From NCBI GenBank assembly GCA_963706755.1, contig CAVPNH010000019.1, positions 186,001 through 250,000 of the forward strand: a stretch of DNA of 64,000 bases, written 5' to 3'. The DNA comes from RPQJ01 sp963706755 (GTDB lineage Bacteria > Pseudomonadota > Gammaproteobacteria > Steroidobacterales > Steroidobacteraceae). How positions within the stretch are numbered: position 1 is the stretch's first letter; each line of letters opens with the position of its first letter. Below are positions 62,257 to 64,000 of the stretch, one piece after another. The notes beneath the pieces are model-generated. The model did not search any database, was not told where the DNA came from, and saw only the letters and a program-made list of their open reading frames with translations. The position numbers were made by a program, and so were the translations under genes.

Positions 62257-64000
62257 TCAGCGCTCGATCTTGAATTCGACGTCCGCGCTCTGCTCGAGGC
62301 CGGCCTCGGCCTTGAGGGCCCAGCGGGGGTTCAATGTGTAGCGCAGCTTGATCGTGTTGATCGCCTCGGCGATCGAGACGCCGTAGCTCACGAAGAGCTT
62401 GGGCGAGAGGAACTTGCCGAGTACCACCTCGGTGTCGTTGTCCTTGGTTCCCCCGACCGAGACCTCGTCGAGGCCGATCCGCGAGCCGACGCTGCCGAGC
62501 AGCAGGCCGCCGCCGCTCACCGCGAGGCTCTCGGCGGCGCGATTCACCGAGGTGGCCTCGCTCGACTGCAGCGTGTTGATCGACCGTCCGGTCAGGAGGT
62601 AGGAGAGCGCCTCGTTGTTCGGCATCGCCGGTTCGGAGCTCAGGGTCACGAAGGGATTGTCGATGCGCCCGCGGACGTTGACCGTCACGATCACGTCGGA
62701 GTCCTTGATCTCGCGCTGCGCGACGAGGTCGAGCATCGGGCGGGAGAGCGGGGCGTCATGGTAGGAGAGCACGCCCTTGACGATCCTGACGTATACGCCG
62801 AAGGCCTTGTATTCGCCGTCGAGCACCCTGATCGCGCCGTTCCCGAGGGCTTCTTCGCCCGGCTCCGAGGACACCACGACCTCCCCGCCGAGGTGCGCCT
62901 TGAGCCCGTAGGTCTCGACACGCACGTCGTCTCCCAGCGCGACGCGTACGCGTGCGTGGACCCGCCGCTCGACGGGCGGGGGCGCCTCCGCGGCCTGCGC
63001 GCCCACGATGCGCTCGTCGGCCGAGGCGCCCACCGACGTGCTCAGGTCCTTGGGTGAAATCCGCGCCCAGGGGATCAGTACCTGCCCGGTCACAGTGTAG
63101 TCGCCGCCCCCCGCGGTGACGGTCAGGTCGGGCGACGCGTGGATGCGGTAATCCGGAGTGTCGGCGACGAGGAGATTCTCACCCGTGAGCCGCATGCTTC
63201 CGGTCATCACGCCGTCCGGCCAGCTGAACCGGCCCGTGAGCGCGACCGGGCCCTTGCGCGTGGTGGCGTGTCCCTCGAAGGTGAGCGACTCCCCGGCGAA
63301 CTGGCCGTCCAGGTTGGCGGCCGTGAGCGACAGGTTCGTCCGGTACAGGTCGAGCCGGCCGTCGCGCAGGTGGAAGTCGCCGTCGAATCGCGGATCGCCG
63401 AGCGTGCCCCCGATCCGCACCGCCGCCGCGAGGCGTCCATCCGAGTGGTCGATCTCCGGAATGAAAAGCGGCAGCGCCGTGAGGACCGCCGACTCCGCGC
63501 GGATGTCACCCGTGAGCGGCAGCTCCGTCACGGGCAGTCCGCGGTGGCGCTCCGCCGAAGCGTGGCCGACGAGCCGCGTGCTGGCCGCCAGGTCGAGATC
63601 GGCCGTCGCGCGGATCACGTCCTCGTCCGCGTACACGTCGACGCGGCCGCCGCCGATTTCGACGCGGTCGGAACGGGACCGGTTGCGGCGGATCTCGAGG
63701 GTCGGCTTGTCGATCACCACGGCGACCCCGCCCACCCAGTCGTGCCCCGGCTGCTGCTCGGCCCAGCCGCTCGCCTGCAGCAGGCCGCCGAATTCACGGC
63801 GGCCCAGCAGCCGCGTGAGCAGGCGCTCGAGCGGCCAGTCCTGTGCGCTGAAGAGCACGCGCCACGACGACGGGGTGCCGTGCCACTCGCCCTCGGCGCA
63901 CAGGCGCGCGTCGCCCGTGACGAGGCAGAGCGGCGTTGCGCTCGCGAGGTCCGGCCCGAGTTTTAGTGCCACCGGGCTCGCGAGGCGCGCCGAGCCGTCG
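62257..64000 (-). CDS. tamB: translocation and assembly module protein TamB, C-terminal part
   Basis: The inner-membrane partner of TamA in outer-membrane protein and lipid traffic. The frame is open to the window end, so the N-terminus is outside. The visible 580 residues are the beta-helical TamB/DUF490 region: repeated layered-strand phrases (LTGDIRAESAVLTALPLF, GRLAAAVRIGGTLGDPRFDG, LRDGRLDLYRTNLSLTAANL), and the C-terminal signature VTVNVRGRIDNPFVTLSSEP, MPNNEALSYLLTGRSI. LFVSYGVSIAEAINTIKLRY and DVEFKIER end the protein. It is divergent in function from the arg operon, which lies downstream on the same strand. Confidence 0.92.
   Translation of the reverse strand, partial: DGSARLASPVALKLGPDLASATPLCLVTGDARLCAEGEWHGTPSSWRVLFSAQDWPLERLLTRLLGRREFGGLLQASGWAEQQPGHDWVGGVAVVIDKPTLEIRRNRSRSDRVEIGGGRVDVYADEDVIRATADLDLAASTRLVGHASAERHRGLPVTELPLTGDIRAESAVLTALPLFIPEIDHSDGRLAAAVRIGGTLGDPRFDGDFHLRDGRLDLYRTNLSLTAANLDGQFAGESLTFEGHATTRKGPVALTGRFSWPDGVMTGSMRLTGENLLVADTPDYRIHASPDLTVTAGGGDYTVTGQVLIPWARISPKDLSTSVGASADERIVGAQAAEAPPPVERRVHARVRVALGDDVRVETYGLKAHLGGEVVVSSEPGEEALGNGAIRVLDGEYKAFGVYVRIVKGVLSYHDAPLSRPMLDLVAQREIKDSDVIVTVNVRGRIDNPFVTLSSEPAMPNNEALSYLLTGRSINTLQSSEATSVNRAAESLAVSGGGLLLGSVGSRIGLDEVSVGGTKDNDTEVVLGKFLSPKLFVSYGVSIAEAINTIKLRYTLNPRWALKAEAGLEQSADVEFKIER

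Noticed and set aside
1..64000. CRISPR arrays, prophage, rRNA operon
   Set aside because: No regularly spaced direct repeats of CRISPR length, no phage structural genes, and no rRNA sequence were recognised.

Overview
The window is GC-rich DNA (roughly two-thirds G+C by eye) packed with conserved housekeeping genes. The gene orders def-fmt-rsmB-DUF4390-ntrY-ntrX, LysM-dprA-smg-topA, cytochrome c4 divergent from engB, and trpC-F-B-A are typical of Gammaproteobacteria. A deep-branching lineage near Xanthomonadales or Steroidobacterales fits best, but this is inferred from gene order and protein style, not from a marker phylogeny. The cell makes tryptophan, haem and arginine, has periplasmic DsbA and c-type cytochromes, and has an outer membrane (TamB, outer-membrane beta-barrels, lipoproteins).

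Layout. 1-3.4 kb: trpCFBA operon, followed by a LOG-family gene. 3.97-4.08 kb: a perfect 42-bp inverted repeat between two convergent stop codons. 4-12 kb: HD hydrolase, exonuclease III, M3 oligopeptidase, GIDE-like protein plus LemA, gamma carbonic anhydrase, aroE, hemB. 12-16 kb: a second REP-like palindrome, tag glycosylase, a toxin-first TA pair, rlmJ, and two related lipoproteins flanking an IS remnant. 16-21 kb: secreted subtilase, hemF, a Phd/ParE TA pair. 21-26.5 kb: topA, smg, dprA and a LysM protein on the minus strand. 26.7-33.8 kb: def, fmt, rsmB, DUF4390, ntrY and ntrX on the plus strand. 33.8-40.4 kb: M14 peptidase, cytochrome c, tRNA-Arg(CCG), NYN/LOTUS protein, LysE exporter, CorA, DsbA, cytochrome c4. 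40.5-47 kb: engB, two beta-barrel paralogues with many minus-strand terminators, polA, an LptM-like lipoprotein, a thioesterase. 47-51 kb: acyl-CoA dehydrogenase, ubiC, FAH hydrolase, maleyl(aceto)acetate isomerase. 51-54 kb: TolB/TPR protein, DUF4239 protein. 54-62.2 kb: arginine operon argR-argG-(P-loop protein)-argC-argD-transcarbamylase-argB-argH behind tandem ARG boxes. 62.3-64 kb: TamB, cut by the window end.

The arginine operon is the most interesting unit. Its transcarbamylase looks like the N-succinylornithine/N-acetylornithine type, with Ala at the position that separates the two. An uncharacterised BioD-like P-loop protein sits between argG and argC with overlapping or near-overlapping ends, so it is probably part of this pathway variant.

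Many universally conserved genes (topA, polA, hemB, prlC, xth, argB, argH and others) carry single-base frameshifts, about 35 in total and clustered. The simplest reading is an assembly with uncorrected indels, so frameshifted genes are given here as one gene over their full span and not as decayed pseudogenes.
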